Positions 1 to 8,070 of a stretch of 64,000 nucleotides of DNA are shown piece by piece (the first letter of the stretch is position 1; each line of letters starts with the position of its first letter). Position numbers and translations under genes: made by a program. The stretch comes from Tissierellia bacterium. GTDB lineage: Bacteria; Bacillota; Clostridia; Peptostreptococcales; Acidaminobacteraceae. The notes below the pieces were generated by a model. It saw only the letters and a list, made by a program, of their open reading frames with translations, was not told the DNA's origin and did no database searches. The stretch spans positions 1 to 64,000 of the forward strand of contig DUPT01000021.1 of the NCBI GenBank assembly GCA_012838225.1, in the 5' to 3' direction.

Positions 1-32
1 AAAAAAAGCAGAGACCTGATTTCAGATCTCTG
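1..32 (-). terminator. Rho-independent terminator of the feo operon
   Basis: Read on the minus strand, an imperfect stem of CAGAGA paired with TCTCTG and CTGA paired with TCAG is followed by CTTTTTTT. It lies 60 bases past the stop of the FeoB-associated peptide and ends the minus-strand feo operon. Confidence 0.8.
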
Positions 33-92
33 ATTTTCTGGTTCTACTTAACTTAATGACATTGCCCGCGGTGGGTGCTTTTCTCAGTAGGG

Positions 93-287
93 CTAACGAT
101 CCTGCCTGCTGGGTCCACAGTCAGGCTTTACGGTGATAAACGGTGAAGCCTTCGCTTGCGACGGACATTGCTTGGCCTGAGGACAGCCGGCACAGGGAAC
201 GCCGCTTTGTTTATCGCGGATCAGCTTTCGGATCGCCAAGACGACCATGGCGATGAGGATCAGGCTGAGGATGATATTGGTCAGCAT
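93..287 (-). CDS. FeoB-associated Cys-rich membrane protein
   Basis: Small 64-residue protein with one N-terminal membrane helix (about residues 3-19), a short basic stretch, then a Cys-rich segment containing CAGCPQAKQC. This matches the FeoB-associated Cys-rich family, which sits next to FeoB in many Bacillota; its exact role in ferrous iron uptake is not settled. The ATG at 285-287 is chosen because AGGAGG (295-300) sits 7 bases upstream; a TTG one codon earlier is the only alternative. The start overlaps the feoB stop by one base (TGATG), so translation is probably coupled. It is the last gene of the feo operon and is followed by a terminator. Confidence 0.85.
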   Translation of the reverse strand: MLTNIILSLILIAMVVLAIRKLIRDKQSGVPCAGCPQAKQCPSQAKASPFITVKPDCGPSRQDR

Positions 288-2281
288 CAAGCAGCCTCCT
301 TCAGGCCCAGTTGATGCTTGGTCGGCCGAAGCATCAGGCCGATCAGTAGGCCAAGAAAGCCCAGGACGACGATCAAGCCGGCCAGCCAGCCCGTACCGAG
401 ATGACCCTGAGTAATGAGGCTACCCACCTGATAGACGACATAGGCCACACTATAGCCCATGCCCAGTTGGAAGCCGATGCCGGCCCAAAGCCACTTGGCA
501 CTCTCCATCTCGGCATTCATCGCACCGATGGCGGCGAAGCAGGGCGGTGTGAACAGATTGAACATGAGATAGGCCAGAGCTGACACCGACGTCAGTCCCA
601 TGACAGCCGCCACATCAGCGGCTCCCGAGATCAGTACGAATTCTTCGGTATCGATAAAGTTACTGATGCCGTAGACGACCGCCAGCGTGCCGATGACATT
701 TTCTTTGGCGATAAAGCCGGTCAGGGCAGCGGCTGATAGTTGCCAGACCCCAAAGCCCAGCGGGATAAAAACGATGGCAAAGGGCGAGGCGATGGTGGCT
801 AGGATGCTGGTATGCTGCATGCCTTCTTCGACCAGTTGGAGCTGCCAATTGAAGGTCTGCATCAATTGGATGGCGGCATTACACAGCAGGATGATGGTGG
901 CGGCCTTGACGATAAAGGCTTTGGCCCGAGCCATCATCGACATGAAGGCCCGCTTGAGACTCGGCCAGCGATACTCGGGTAGCTCCATCAGAAAGAAGGA
1001 TCGACCGGGCGCCTCGCGGGTGATCCGTTGGACGATCAGTGCCCCCAGAATGATGATGGCGATCCCGGCAAAGTACATGGTCGTGCCGACCCAGGCCGCA
1101 TCTTCAAAGAACACGCCGGCAAACAGAGCAATGATCGGCAGCTTGGCCCCACAGGGCATAAACGGTGTCAGCATGGCGGTCGTACGACGCTGTCGCTCGT
1201 TTTTGATCGTGCGAGTGGCCATGATGCCCGGGATGGCACAGCCCGTGCCGATGATCATCGGGATGATCGATTTACCGGATAGACCGACCTTCTTGAAATA
1301 GCGATCCATCACGACGGCCACCCGGGCCATATAGCCACTGTCTTCGAGTAGCGCCAATAAGAAGAAGAGGACCATGATCAGCGGGAGAAAGCCGACGACC
1401 GCCCCGACGCCGCCGATGATGCCATCGAGCATGAGCGAGCGAAGAAAGGGTGTGACATCGGAGCCTATCAGCGAATCGACCAGCTCATACACCTGATCGA
1501 TCCAGCCGACAAAGGTGTCGGCCAGCCAGGGGCCAAGCCAGCTTTGGGAGATGGAAAAGACCAGGTAGATGACGAGGGCAAAGATCGGGATGCCTAAGAA
1601 GCGATTGGCGACGATCCGGTCGATCGCATCCTGTCTGGTTTGTTGACGAGAACTGATGGCCCGCTTCTCCACCTGTTCGACCAATCGATCGACAAACCGG
1701 AAGCGAGCGCGATCATTCTTTTCGGCCAGCGGCTTATTTGTGATCTGATCGATCGAGACACCCTGAAAGGGAGCGCTTTGGCGCTGATCACTGTGTCTGA
1801 TGGCCTGCTCGATCAGCTCGGCCAGACCGGTGTGATCGAGTGAGACGGTTTCGACGACCGGGCAATGCAGCCGGTCGGCTAAGAGATCGACCTTGATCGT
1901 GATATCTTTTTTTGAGAGCAGGTCGCTTTTATTCAGGGCGACGACGACCGGGATCCCGAGCTCAAGCAGCTGAGTCGTAAAAAAGAGCGAGCGATTGAGG
2001 CTGGTGGCATCGACGATATTGATGATGACATCCGGCTGTTCCTGTTGCACGAACTGACTGGTGATGCTCTCTTCTGAGGTGAAGGGCGAGAGCGAATACG
2101 CCCCGGGCAGATCGATGATCCGAAGCGGGGAGGCGGTCGGGTTTAGTTCCGGCTTGAGGTCGCCTTCTTTTTTGGCGACGGTGACGCCGGCCCAATTGCC
2201 GACGTGTTCGATGTGTCCGGTGATGGCGTTGAACAGCGTGGTCTTACCGCTGTTTGGATTACCGGCTAAGGCGATTTTCAT
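287..2281 (-). CDS. feoB: Ferrous iron transport protein B (FeoB)
   Basis: Membrane Fe(II) transporter with an N-terminal GTPase-like domain and a C-terminal polytopic permease. Visible motifs: G1 GNPNSGKT at residues 7-14, G3 DLPG at 57-60, G4 NKSD at 117-120, and in the membrane part the FeoB signatures GTGCAIPGIMATR and MPCGAKLPI. About 664 residues, normal for the family. The ATG at 2279-2281 is preferred to the one at 2291-2293: the sequence GGAG six bases upstream of the inner ATG overlaps the outer one and looks like the ribosome-binding site. It follows feoA in the operon; a palindrome identical in half-sites to the one at the operon promoter lies just upstream (2296-2311), suggesting iron control at this junction too. 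Confidence 0.96.
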   Translation of the reverse strand: MKIALAGNPNSGKTTLFNAITGHIEHVGNWAGVTVAKKEGDLKPELNPTASPLRIIDLPGAYSLSPFTSEESITSQFVQQEQPDVIINIVDATSLNRSLFFTTQLLELGIPVVVALNKSDLLSKKDITIKVDLLADRLHCPVVETVSLDHTGLAELIEQAIRHSDQRQSAPFQGVSIDQITNKPLAEKNDRARFRFVDRLVEQVEKRAISSRQQTRQDAIDRIVANRFLGIPIFALVIYLVFSISQSWLGPWLADTFVGWIDQVYELVDSLIGSDVTPFLRSLMLDGIIGGVGAVVGFLPLIMVLFFLLALLEDSGYMARVAVVMDRYFKKVGLSGKSIIPMIIGTGCAIPGIMATRTIKNERQRRTTAMLTPFMPCGAKLPIIALFAGVFFEDAAWVGTTMYFAGIAIIILGALIVQRITREAPGRSFFLMELPEYRWPSLKRAFMSMMARAKAFIVKAATIILLCNAAIQLMQTFNWQLQLVEEGMQHTSILATIASPFAIVFIPLGFGVWQLSAAALTGFIAKENVIGTLAVVYGISNFIDTEEFVLISGAADVAAVMGLTSVSALAYLMFNLFTPPCFAAIGAMNAEMESAKWLWAGIGFQLGMGYSVAYVVYQVGSLITQGHLGTGWLAGLIVVLGFLGLLIGLMLRPTKHQLGLKEAA

Positions 2282-2295
2282 ATGTAGCTCCATTT

Positions 2296-2311
2296 GTTAG
2301 CCCAGGCTAAC
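2296..2311. promoter_or_regulatory. Candidate DtxR-family operator ahead of feoB
   Basis: Inverted repeat GTTAGCC-CA-GGCTAAC, sharing both 7-base arms with the site at 3039-3054 at the head of the operon. It lies between feoA and the feoB ribosome-binding site. A weak minus-strand promoter (TTGATC, 17 bases, TACTTT) can be drawn just upstream, so it may control an internal start; alternatively it may act as an RNA hairpin. Operator role is inferred. Confidence 0.65.
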
Positions 2312-2344
2312 TTTTAAAGTAAAAAAAGTAGTACCGTTTGGCGA

Positions 2345-2635
2345 TCAGATCAAGATCGCTTTGGCCAGGTCGGTATCGATGCTGTAGCGGGCACCCTTGA
2401 CATGGATGATATAGTTATCCGCCAGGATCGATATCAAAGTGATGGTTTCTCCGGCAAAGCAGCCCAGGGTGAACAAGAAGTCGATCATCTCCTGGTCGGT
2501 CGAATCAATGCCTGTTATGAGAACGGGTCGGTCGATCTGAGCCTGCGTCAGATTGGGTTTATCGGGTGGGCATTTTCGATCGCTGCCGGCGCGGCTGCGG
2601 CGGCGAAATCGATGAAGTGCCATGGCTAGTTCCAC
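2345..2635 (-). CDS. feoA: FeoA-domain protein
   Basis: 96-residue protein whose C-terminal 65 residues form a FeoA (SH3-like) domain: a segment predicting a helix followed by LGCFAGETITLIS and a final strand, the usual FeoA layout. FeoA is a small cytosolic partner needed for FeoB-mediated Fe(II) uptake. The N-terminal 25 or so residues are basic and proline-rich and not part of the domain. A GTG start at 2633-2635 is supported by AGGAGG (2642-2647) six bases upstream; the ATG at 2621-2623 has no comparable site. It lies 9 bases after the dtxR stop codon and upstream of feoB. Confidence 0.85.
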   Translation of the reverse strand: MELAMALHRFRRRSRAGSDRKCPPDKPNLTQAQIDRPVLITGIDSTDQEMIDFLFTLGCFAGETITLISILADNYIIHVKGARYSIDTDLAKAILI

Positions 2636-2646
2636 TGGATCCCTCC

Positions 2647-3015
2647 TTATTGATCGTCCCCAGTGAGGTAGTGTTCGATCGCCTGAAGCATGGCATCGGT
2701 AATGATATGCTCCATGCGACAGGCGTTTTTGGTGGCCTCTTCGGGGCTTAGAGCTAGGGCTTGTTGTAGAAAAGAGGTGATGGTCTGATGCTTATAATAG
2801 ACGGCCTGGGCGATGGCTTCACCCTCAGTCGTCAGCGTCACGGAACCATAGCTGGCTTGATGGACCAGGCCCTGGGTCTTGAGGCGTTGCATCGCCTTGG
2901 ACACACTGGGCATCGTCACACCTAATTGCTCAGCAATATCGGCCACATGGGCGTGACCGTGATCTTTTTGTAGGACAAAAATGGTTTCCAGATACATTTC
3001 TGAAGAATTATGTAT
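2647..3015 (-). CDS. DtxR/MntR-family metal-dependent repressor, apparent ATA start
   Basis: Iron- or manganese-sensing transcriptional repressor. Winged helix-turn-helix at the N-terminus (DIAEQLGVTMPSVSKAMQRL), then a helical metal-binding/dimerisation domain with E and H residues (CRMEHIITD). No SH3-like third domain, so it is the short form. The first ATG (2995-2997) lacks a ribosome-binding site and would cut off the start of the first conserved helix. Reading 6 codons further gives IHNSSEMYLETI, close to the family pattern, beginning at ATA 3013-3015, with GAGGAG (3023-3028) exactly 7 bases upstream. No ATG, GTG or TTG exists in frame before an upstream TAA. I therefore propose ATA as the start; the conservative start is 2997. 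First gene of the feo operon. Confidence 0.8.
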   Translation of the reverse strand: MHNSSEMYLETIFVLQKDHGHAHVADIAEQLGVTMPSVSKAMQRLKTQGLVHQASYGSVTLTTEGEAIAQAVYYKHQTITSFLQQALALSPEEATKNACRMEHIITDAMLQAIEHYLTGDDQ

Positions 3016-3038
3016 GACGCAGCTCCTCTGTTCTATTT

Positions 3039-3054
3039 GTTAGCCCCGGCTAAC
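3039..3054. promoter_or_regulatory. Candidate DtxR-family operator at feo operon promoter
   Basis: Perfect inverted repeat GTTAGCC-CC-GGCTAAC just downstream of a strong minus-strand -10 element, where a bound repressor would block transcription. Its arms are identical to those of the site at 2296-2311. The TTAG/CTAA content resembles known DtxR-type operators. Autoregulation by the neighbouring repressor is inferred. Confidence 0.75.
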
Positions 3055-3063
3055 TCTAGTTCA

Positions 3064-3092
3064 ACTATAATCTTCTTTTGTCTGGCTGTCAA
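3064..3092 (-). promoter_or_regulatory. Sigma-A promoter of the dtxR-feoAB operon
   Basis: On the minus strand TTGACA (3087-3092), a 17-base spacer and TATAGT (3064-3069): near-consensus. The start point would fall within the palindrome at 3039-3054. Confidence 0.85.
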
Positions 3093-3122
3093 TCGCTTTT
3101 TGATAAATCTCCAATGAGATGA

Positions 3123-3161
3123 GAAGAAAAAGGGGCGGCCTGTCGCTGACAAGCCGCTCCC
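3123..3161 (-). terminator. Terminator after the anti-sigma factor gene
   Basis: GC-rich minus-strand stem (3132-3161, arms of 13 to 14 bases, loop AGC) followed by TTTTTCTTC. It closes the sigma/anti-sigma operon. Confidence 0.8.
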
Positions 3162-3175
3162 GGGTAGTCCTTCAT

Positions 3176-4552
3176 CTATTTGATCCGGATCGCGATCGGC
3201 GTCTCGAACCAGACATAGCGCGAGAAATGAGGGGTCAGGTAGACGGTATCCTGATGATAATCCGGCAGCAAGAAGGAGGTCTGAAACGCCGGTTGATCGT
3301 CGATCGTTTCGGTGGCTGTCACCTGTGAGGATACCGGGTAGTCATACTCATTACCGGCCTCGTCATAGTAGGTGCTTGAAAAGAGAGAGTAGCGGTGATT
3401 CTCTTCATAGGCTATGGCTAAAAAGGTCAGCTCCCATCCCTGATCGGTTTGACGGGCTTCTTTTAGTCGAACCCCTTCGGGCAGCCTATCAGCCGTCTGA
3501 TGGACCAGGTCGATCTTCAGGCGCTGGTCTGTCTTGTCGAGGAAGGTGGCTCGTTTGATCAGAAGCGTCAGTTCATCGCTATGGCTGAAGTAGGGACTTT
3601 CGATCCGGTGGGACTCCATAAACGGTCCATCCGGTGAGATCGATGAGGCATTGATGCCATTATCGATGCCCGAGAAACGTCGTCCCGATCGATCGATCAC
3701 ATCAAAGTCGAGGCCGATCAGCCAGGCGCTGTTGTCCGGGTGATCCTTTAGGTTCAGTCTCAGATGCGTCGGATAGATCTCGGCATGATCGAGGGTGATC
3801 GTCTGATCACCCAATTGGATCGTTTGATCCAGTTGGAGGATATCGCCTTTCGCGACTAGGTCTCTATCATAGCTCAGCAGAAAGTCGAACGAAACGACAC
3901 TGGGGGGTGTTGTTGCCGGCTGCCACTCATTCACCGGAGTGACTTCGACGAGTTCAGACTTGATCTCATAGAACTCTGTGCTTAGGCGAAGTGCTTCCGG
4001 GACGTCTTGGGCCAGAAAATCGATCGTGAACTGCCTGATATCGTTCGCCTTCTTATCGGCGTCAAACGCTCCTCCCATCAGGCTCCAGCTCGTAAGCTCG
4101 GTGCCATCGGGCAATGCGATCGTCGGGCGATGTGGCCATAGCTCCTCATACCGGTCTGTCTTCACGGTATAGAATACGTTTAGTTGCTTCTCGTCGACGA
4201 TGACGTATTCGATCCGCATGGTGACGCCGTTATTTTCTTGCTCCAGCCCGATCGGCTGGACGTATTCATTTTTGATGGCGGCACTGAGTGAGGGCGAGAA
4301 GGCCACCGCGGCGGCCAGATCGCTTAGGAGCGGCAGCTCACTCATCGCCATGGCAAACGAGGTGAAGGTATTGACCAGGATGACAAAGGCGACTAAAAGA
4401 GCCGTGAGGGTAGCGGCCGGCAGGGCGATCAGTCGCTTTCTAAGCGTATGGCGATCGGCTTTGGCTTTCGCTCTGGTCAAGGTGTATTCGAGCTCCGGCG
4501 GTGTTTGGTCTAACTCTTGTCTGAGCTTTCTATATTCTTCATTACGATTCAT
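3176..4552 (-). CDS. DUF4179-type membrane anti-sigma factor
   Basis: About 458 residues: a cytosolic N-terminal segment (1-38), one membrane helix (about 40-68, LIALPAATLTALLVAFVILV), and a large extracellular domain of beta-rich character. This matches the DUF4179/DUF5643 group of anti-sigma factors that are encoded directly after ECF sigma genes in Bacillota. Its likely job is to hold the partner sigma factor at the membrane until an external signal is sensed; the signal is unknown. Three ATG codons are in a row; the third (4550-4552) has AGGAGG at the best distance of 6 bases. The reading frame overlaps the end of the sigma gene by 11 bases, consistent with coupled synthesis in a fixed ratio. 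Confidence 0.8.
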   Translation of the reverse strand: MNRNEEYRKLRQELDQTPPELEYTLTRAKAKADRHTLRKRLIALPAATLTALLVAFVILVNTFTSFAMAMSELPLLSDLAAAVAFSPSLSAAIKNEYVQPIGLEQENNGVTMRIEYVIVDEKQLNVFYTVKTDRYEELWPHRPTIALPDGTELTSWSLMGGAFDADKKANDIRQFTIDFLAQDVPEALRLSTEFYEIKSELVEVTPVNEWQPATTPPSVVSFDFLLSYDRDLVAKGDILQLDQTIQLGDQTITLDHAEIYPTHLRLNLKDHPDNSAWLIGLDFDVIDRSGRRFSGIDNGINASSISPDGPFMESHRIESPYFSHSDELTLLIKRATFLDKTDQRLKIDLVHQTADRLPEGVRLKEARQTDQGWELTFLAIAYEENHRYSLFSSTYYDEAGNEYDYPVSSQVTATETIDDQPAFQTSFLLPDYHQDTVYLTPHFSRYVWFETPIAIRIK

Positions 4553-5018
4553 CATCATCCTCCTGAGTGAGGTCCAGCTTTAGAAGCTCCAGGGCTTTTC
4601 TTTGTCGGGTCACGACGGTGCCCTGCGGGATCCCGAGCGTCTCGGCCGTTTGAGCCTGCGTTAAGTCCGAGAAAAAGCGCAGGATGACGACCGCTTTCAG
4701 ATCCGGCGGTAGGCTTAGGATGGCCTCTTTGAGCGGAAGCGAGTCGTATCGCTCAGCCGAAGACTCGGGGGTCGTCTCGATTAGAGACTCTCTTTTTCGT
4801 CGGCGGAGCTCCCCGAACGCTTGATTGATCAGGATCCTCGTAAGCCAGGTCTCAAAATACTCCACTTGCCGAAGCTGTTTGAGGTTTTTAAGTCCACGGT
4901 AGACCGTTTCATCGACTACCTCTAAAGCGGTTGCCTCATCGCCGACATAGAGATAGGCGGTGCGATAGAGCTTTGTCTTCAGTTGTTCGATCCTGTGGGC
5001 ATATTCCGTCATGTCCAT
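4542..5018 (-). CDS. ECF RNA polymerase sigma factor
   Basis: Sigma-70 family, extracytoplasmic-function type. Region 2 is seen in KLYRTAYLYVGDEATALEVV and the segment FETWLTRILINQAF; region 4 in LPPDLKAVVILRFFSDLTQAQTAETLGIPQGTV with its helix-turn-helix. About 158 residues from the ATG at 5016-5018, which has AAAGGA (5029-5034) 10 bases upstream; an ATG 14 codons earlier (5060) adds a polar tail and has a weaker site. The gene overlaps the following anti-sigma gene. The target regulon is not visible; no matching non-sigma-A promoter could be defined here. The acidic C-terminus (EDDDES) is unremarkable for the family. Confidence 0.9.
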   Translation of the reverse strand: MDMTEYAHRIEQLKTKLYRTAYLYVGDEATALEVVDETVYRGLKNLKQLRQVEYFETWLTRILINQAFGELRRRKRESLIETTPESSAERYDSLPLKEAILSLPPDLKAVVILRFFSDLTQAQTAETLGIPQGTVVTRQRKALELLKLDLTQEDDDES

Positions 5019-5180
5019 CGGTGAAGGTTCCTTTCCACGTGAATTGGGACGTTCACTCATTAGATGGTTTAGCCTGCCGTTTTGATTTCGTTAGACATTT
5101 TTTTAGCCGTTGGGCTATTTGAGGTAGCTGATTTTCTACACTGAATCGGAGGAAAAACTCGCCTTGTCTAGTCTACCAGG

Positions 5181-5211
5181 TCAAAAAAAGACCTGCAAAT
5201 CAGCAGGTCTT
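5181..5211 (-). terminator. Terminator after the alanine symporter gene
   Basis: Minus-strand stem AAGACCTGC / GCAGGTCTT with loop TGATTT, followed by TTTTTTGA. It lies just past the stop of the symporter gene. Confidence 0.85.
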
Positions 5212-5224
5212 GGGTTTAAGTTTG

Positions 5225-6622
5225 TTACTCGTTTTCGGGGAACTGATAGCTTAGCTCACCTCCGGCCTTCATCTGCCGATTGTAGTCTTGGAAGACGCCA
5301 ATGACAAGCGGTGAGAGGGCGAGGAGGGCGATGACGTTGGGGATGACCATGATGGAGTTGAAGAAGCCTGAGAGGGCCCAGATGACGCCGACTTCTTGCA
5401 GAGCACCAAAGACGATCCCGGCCACGACCAGCAGGCGATAGGGCATCAGACCCTTTTTGCCGAACAGGTAGCGGACGTTTGATTCTCCGAAATAGTACCA
5501 GCCGATGATGGTGGTGAAGGCAAAGAACATCAGACAGATGGCCAAGAAGCTGCCCCCGGCCGGTCCAAAGGCTTGAGTGAAGGCGTGTTGCGTGATGCGA
5601 ACACCCTCGAGGCCTTCGACTTCGTAGGCTCTGGTAGCGACGATGGCTAGAGCAGTGGCGGAGCAGATGATGATGGTATCGATAAAGACACCGACCATGG
5701 CGATCAGGCCTTGTTCAGCCGGATGCTTGACATTGGCGACGGCGTGAGCGTGCGGGGTCGAGCCCATACCGGCTTCGTTCGAGAACAGTCCGCGTTGGAC
5801 CCCCATCCGGATGGCTTGTCGGACCATTGCCCCGGCAAAACCACCGGCAGCGGCGGTGGGTGTGAAGGCGTGGGTAAAGATCAGACCAAAGGCCTCGCCT
5901 AAATCGTTTCGGAAAATGACGAGCAGGACAGCCGAACCAATGATATAGAGTACGGCCATCGCCGGCACGACCAGCTCAGCAAATCGTCCGATCCGTTGGA
6001 CACCACCGATAAAGATCAATGCCGCGATCCCCGCGATGATGATCCCGGCGATCAGCTTGGGAATGCCAAAGGAATTGTTGACGGCATCGGCGATCGAGTT
6101 GGACTGGACCATATTGCCGATCAGGCCCAAGGCGATGATGATGGCGATGGCGAAGAAGCCGGCCAAGAATTTGGCCAGACCGGGCGACTTTTTGCCCATA
6201 CCCTTTGAGATATAGTAGGCCGGTCCACCGACCAGTTCATCTCCCCGGCGTTCCCGGAAGATCTGAGCCAACACGGCTTCGGCGAAGATGGTCGACATCC
6301 CTAAGAGAGCGGTGATCCACATCCAAAAGACAGCCCCCGGGCCACCGATCCCGATGGCGGTAGCAACCCCGCCGACGTTTCCGGTCCCGACCTGAGCCGC
6401 GATTGCGGTCGATAGGGCCTGGAAGGACGAGAGCGAACCTTCGGATTTATCCTGCTTGAAAATCCCGCCAAACATGAGCTTGAAAGCATGGAAGAATTTC
6501 CTCAGTTGAGGGAGTCCGAGTCGGATCGAGTAGTAGAGGCCCGTTCCGAGCAGCAGGACGATCAGGATATAGCCGCTGATGAATCCATCGAGCGTTTCGA
6601 TAAAGTTCTGTACGACTTGCAT
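5225..6622 (-). CDS. Alanine/glycine:cation (Na+) symporter, AGCS family
   Basis: 465-residue polytopic membrane protein. The AGCS signatures are clear: AQVGTGNVGGVATAI near residue 75, GGPGAVFWMW near 93, and the segment FSNEAGMGSTPHAHA near 280. It takes up alanine or glycine (or a related amino acid) with Na+. ATG at 6620-6622 has a good AAGGAGT site upstream. It stands alone on the minus strand, between a sigma-A-like promoter and a terminator. Na+ coupling fits the Na+-pumping decarboxylase encoded later in this window. The exact amino acid substrate cannot be read from sequence. Confidence 0.92.
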   Translation of the reverse strand: MQVVQNFIETLDGFISGYILIVLLLGTGLYYSIRLGLPQLRKFFHAFKLMFGGIFKQDKSEGSLSSFQALSTAIAAQVGTGNVGGVATAIGIGGPGAVFWMWITALLGMSTIFAEAVLAQIFRERRGDELVGGPAYYISKGMGKKSPGLAKFLAGFFAIAIIIALGLIGNMVQSNSIADAVNNSFGIPKLIAGIIIAGIAALIFIGGVQRIGRFAELVVPAMAVLYIIGSAVLLVIFRNDLGEAFGLIFTHAFTPTAAAGGFAGAMVRQAIRMGVQRGLFSNEAGMGSTPHAHAVANVKHPAEQGLIAMVGVFIDTIIICSATALAIVATRAYEVEGLEGVRITQHAFTQAFGPAGGSFLAICLMFFAFTTIIGWYYFGESNVRYLFGKKGLMPYRLLVVAGIVFGALQEVGVIWALSGFFNSIMVIPNVIALLALSPLVIGVFQDYNRQMKAGGELSYQFPENE

Positions 6623-6662
6623 AATTACTCCTTATGGTTTGTATAGTATTATTGCATTGATA

Positions 6663-6691
6663 ATTCTATAACAAGAGGCAATGAATTACAA
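6663..6691 (-). promoter_or_regulatory. Promoter of the AGCS symporter gene
   Basis: Minus-strand TTGTAA (6686-6691), 17-base spacer, TAGAAT (6663-6668), about 40 bases before the start codon. Confidence 0.6.
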
Positions 6692-6803
6692 CCATAAGCA
6701 GGAATTGACTTCAATGGTCAAAAAAAGGTATCAAATGAAATGAGTTAACGACAATCTTACGCAAATATTAACAAAGACAGCGATAAGATCAGGGCCTCTG
6801 GGA

Positions 6804-6809
6804 TATAAT
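6804..6809 (+). promoter_or_regulatory. Candidate -10 element of the MFS transporter gene
   Basis: A perfect TATAAT overlaps the outermost in-frame ATG. This supports the inner ATG at 6826 as the real start, with a very short leader. No convincing -35 element was found, so the promoter is tentative. Confidence 0.45.
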
Positions 6810-6825
6810 GAGGATGGAGGTCATT

Positions 6826-8070
6826 ATGAAACTAAATGTGAAGCGTACCATCTTTGTCGGATTGGCGTTTATGTCGATCTCGTCATTTTGGCAGATGTAC
6901 GACAACCTGATCCCGCTGATGCTCCAGAACACCTTTGGCATCGGTGAGACCTGGACCGGAGCGATCATGGCGATCGATAATGTGTTGGCTTTATTTTTAT
7001 TACCGCTGTTTGGTTCGCTATCGGATAAGGTGGCGACGCCGCTTGGTCGGCGGACCCCCTTTATCCTGGTGGGAACGATCGCGGCGATCGTCTTTATGCT
7101 GCTGATCCCGGTGGCGGTCAGGCAAGTGAACTTCCTCTTTTTCTTTATCGCCCTGGGCGGGGTATTGCTGGCCCTAAGCTCCTACCGATCACCTGCGGTG
7201 GCCTTGATGCCTGATGTGACACCCAAGCCCCTTCGGAGCATGGGCAATGCCATCATCAACCTGATGGGCTCGATCGGCGGCATGCTGACGCTGGTCTTTA
7301 TCATGTTCTTGGTGCCCAAGGTCGATGATCCGGACTATTCCCGGGTGTTTTATGCCGTAGCCGTGGTGATGGCGCTGGCGGTGATCGTCCTGCTTACCAC
7401 CATTCGGGAGAATAAGCTTCGCATCGAAGAAGAGCCCGAGGAGGAGGTGGCGTATGAAGGCGATATGGATCAGCCGACCAGACGGAGCTTTCGCTTCCTG
7501 CTGGCCTCGGTCTTCTTTTGGTTTTTGGCCTATAATGCCATCATCACCGCCTTTAGCCGCTATGCTACAAGGATGTGGGGCTTTGTCGGCGGGGGCTTTG
7601 CGTCAGCGCAGATCGTGGCCTTTGCGGCCGCCATGGTGGCCTTTATTCCGATCGGGATCATCGCCAGTCGGGTGGGACGTAAGAAAACGATCATGGTCGG
7701 CATTACGCTGATCGCCATCAGCTATGCCTGGGGCTTTTTCTTCCAGTCCTTCTCGCCGCTGGTCTATCTGGTCTTCATGATCAAGGGGATCGGCTGGGCG
7801 GCCATCAATGTCAATAGCTTCCCGATGGTGGTCGAGATGAGTAAGGTCAAGGATATCGGAAAATACACCGGCTACTACTACACCGCCTCGATGGCGGCTC
7901 AGATCATCACTCCGGTCCTATCGGGGGCGCTGCTTGAATACATCTCCTATCGGACGCTCTTTCCCTATGCCTTCTTCTTTGCCCTGGTGGCCATGTTTAC
8001 CATGAGTCAGGTCCGTCACGGAGATTCTAAGCCGACGCCGAAGCTTGAGGAGATGGTGCCCGATGATTAA
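6826..8070 (+). CDS. MFS transporter, SLC45/GPH-like
   Basis: 414-residue major facilitator with about 12 predicted membrane helices. The loop after helix 2 (GSLSDKVATPLGRRTPFILVG) and the second-half opening FFWFLAYNAIITAFSRYA are typical of the SLC45-like sugar/cation porters of Bacillota. Substrate is unknown; a disaccharide is the usual guess. Start is the ATG at 6826 with GGAGG five bases upstream; ATGs at 6808 and 6814 lie at or before the ribosome-binding site. The glycerophosphodiester phosphodiesterase gene overlaps its stop codon, so the two form a transcription unit. Confidence 0.85.
   Translation: MKLNVKRTIFVGLAFMSISSFWQMYDNLIPLMLQNTFGIGETWTGAIMAIDNVLALFLLPLFGSLSDKVATPLGRRTPFILVGTIAAIVFMLLIPVAVRQVNFLFFFIALGGVLLALSSYRSPAVALMPDVTPKPLRSMGNAIINLMGSIGGMLTLVFIMFLVPKVDDPDYSRVFYAVAVVMALAVIVLLTTIRENKLRIEEEPEEEVAYEGDMDQPTRRSFRFLLASVFFWFLAYNAIITAFSRYATRMWGFVGGGFASAQIVAFAAAMVAFIPIGIIASRVGRKKTIMVGITLIAISYAWGFFFQSFSPLVYLVFMIKGIGWAAINVNSFPMVVEMSKVKDIGKYTGYYYTASMAAQIITPVLSGALLEYISYRTLFPYAFFFALVAMFTMSQVRHGDSKPTPKLEEMVPDD

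Noticed and set aside
5061-5093. Nine-codon upstream frame (MSNEIKTAG) before the sigma factor gene as a leader peptide
   Set aside because: No run of regulatory codons and no attenuator hairpin with T run on the minus strand.
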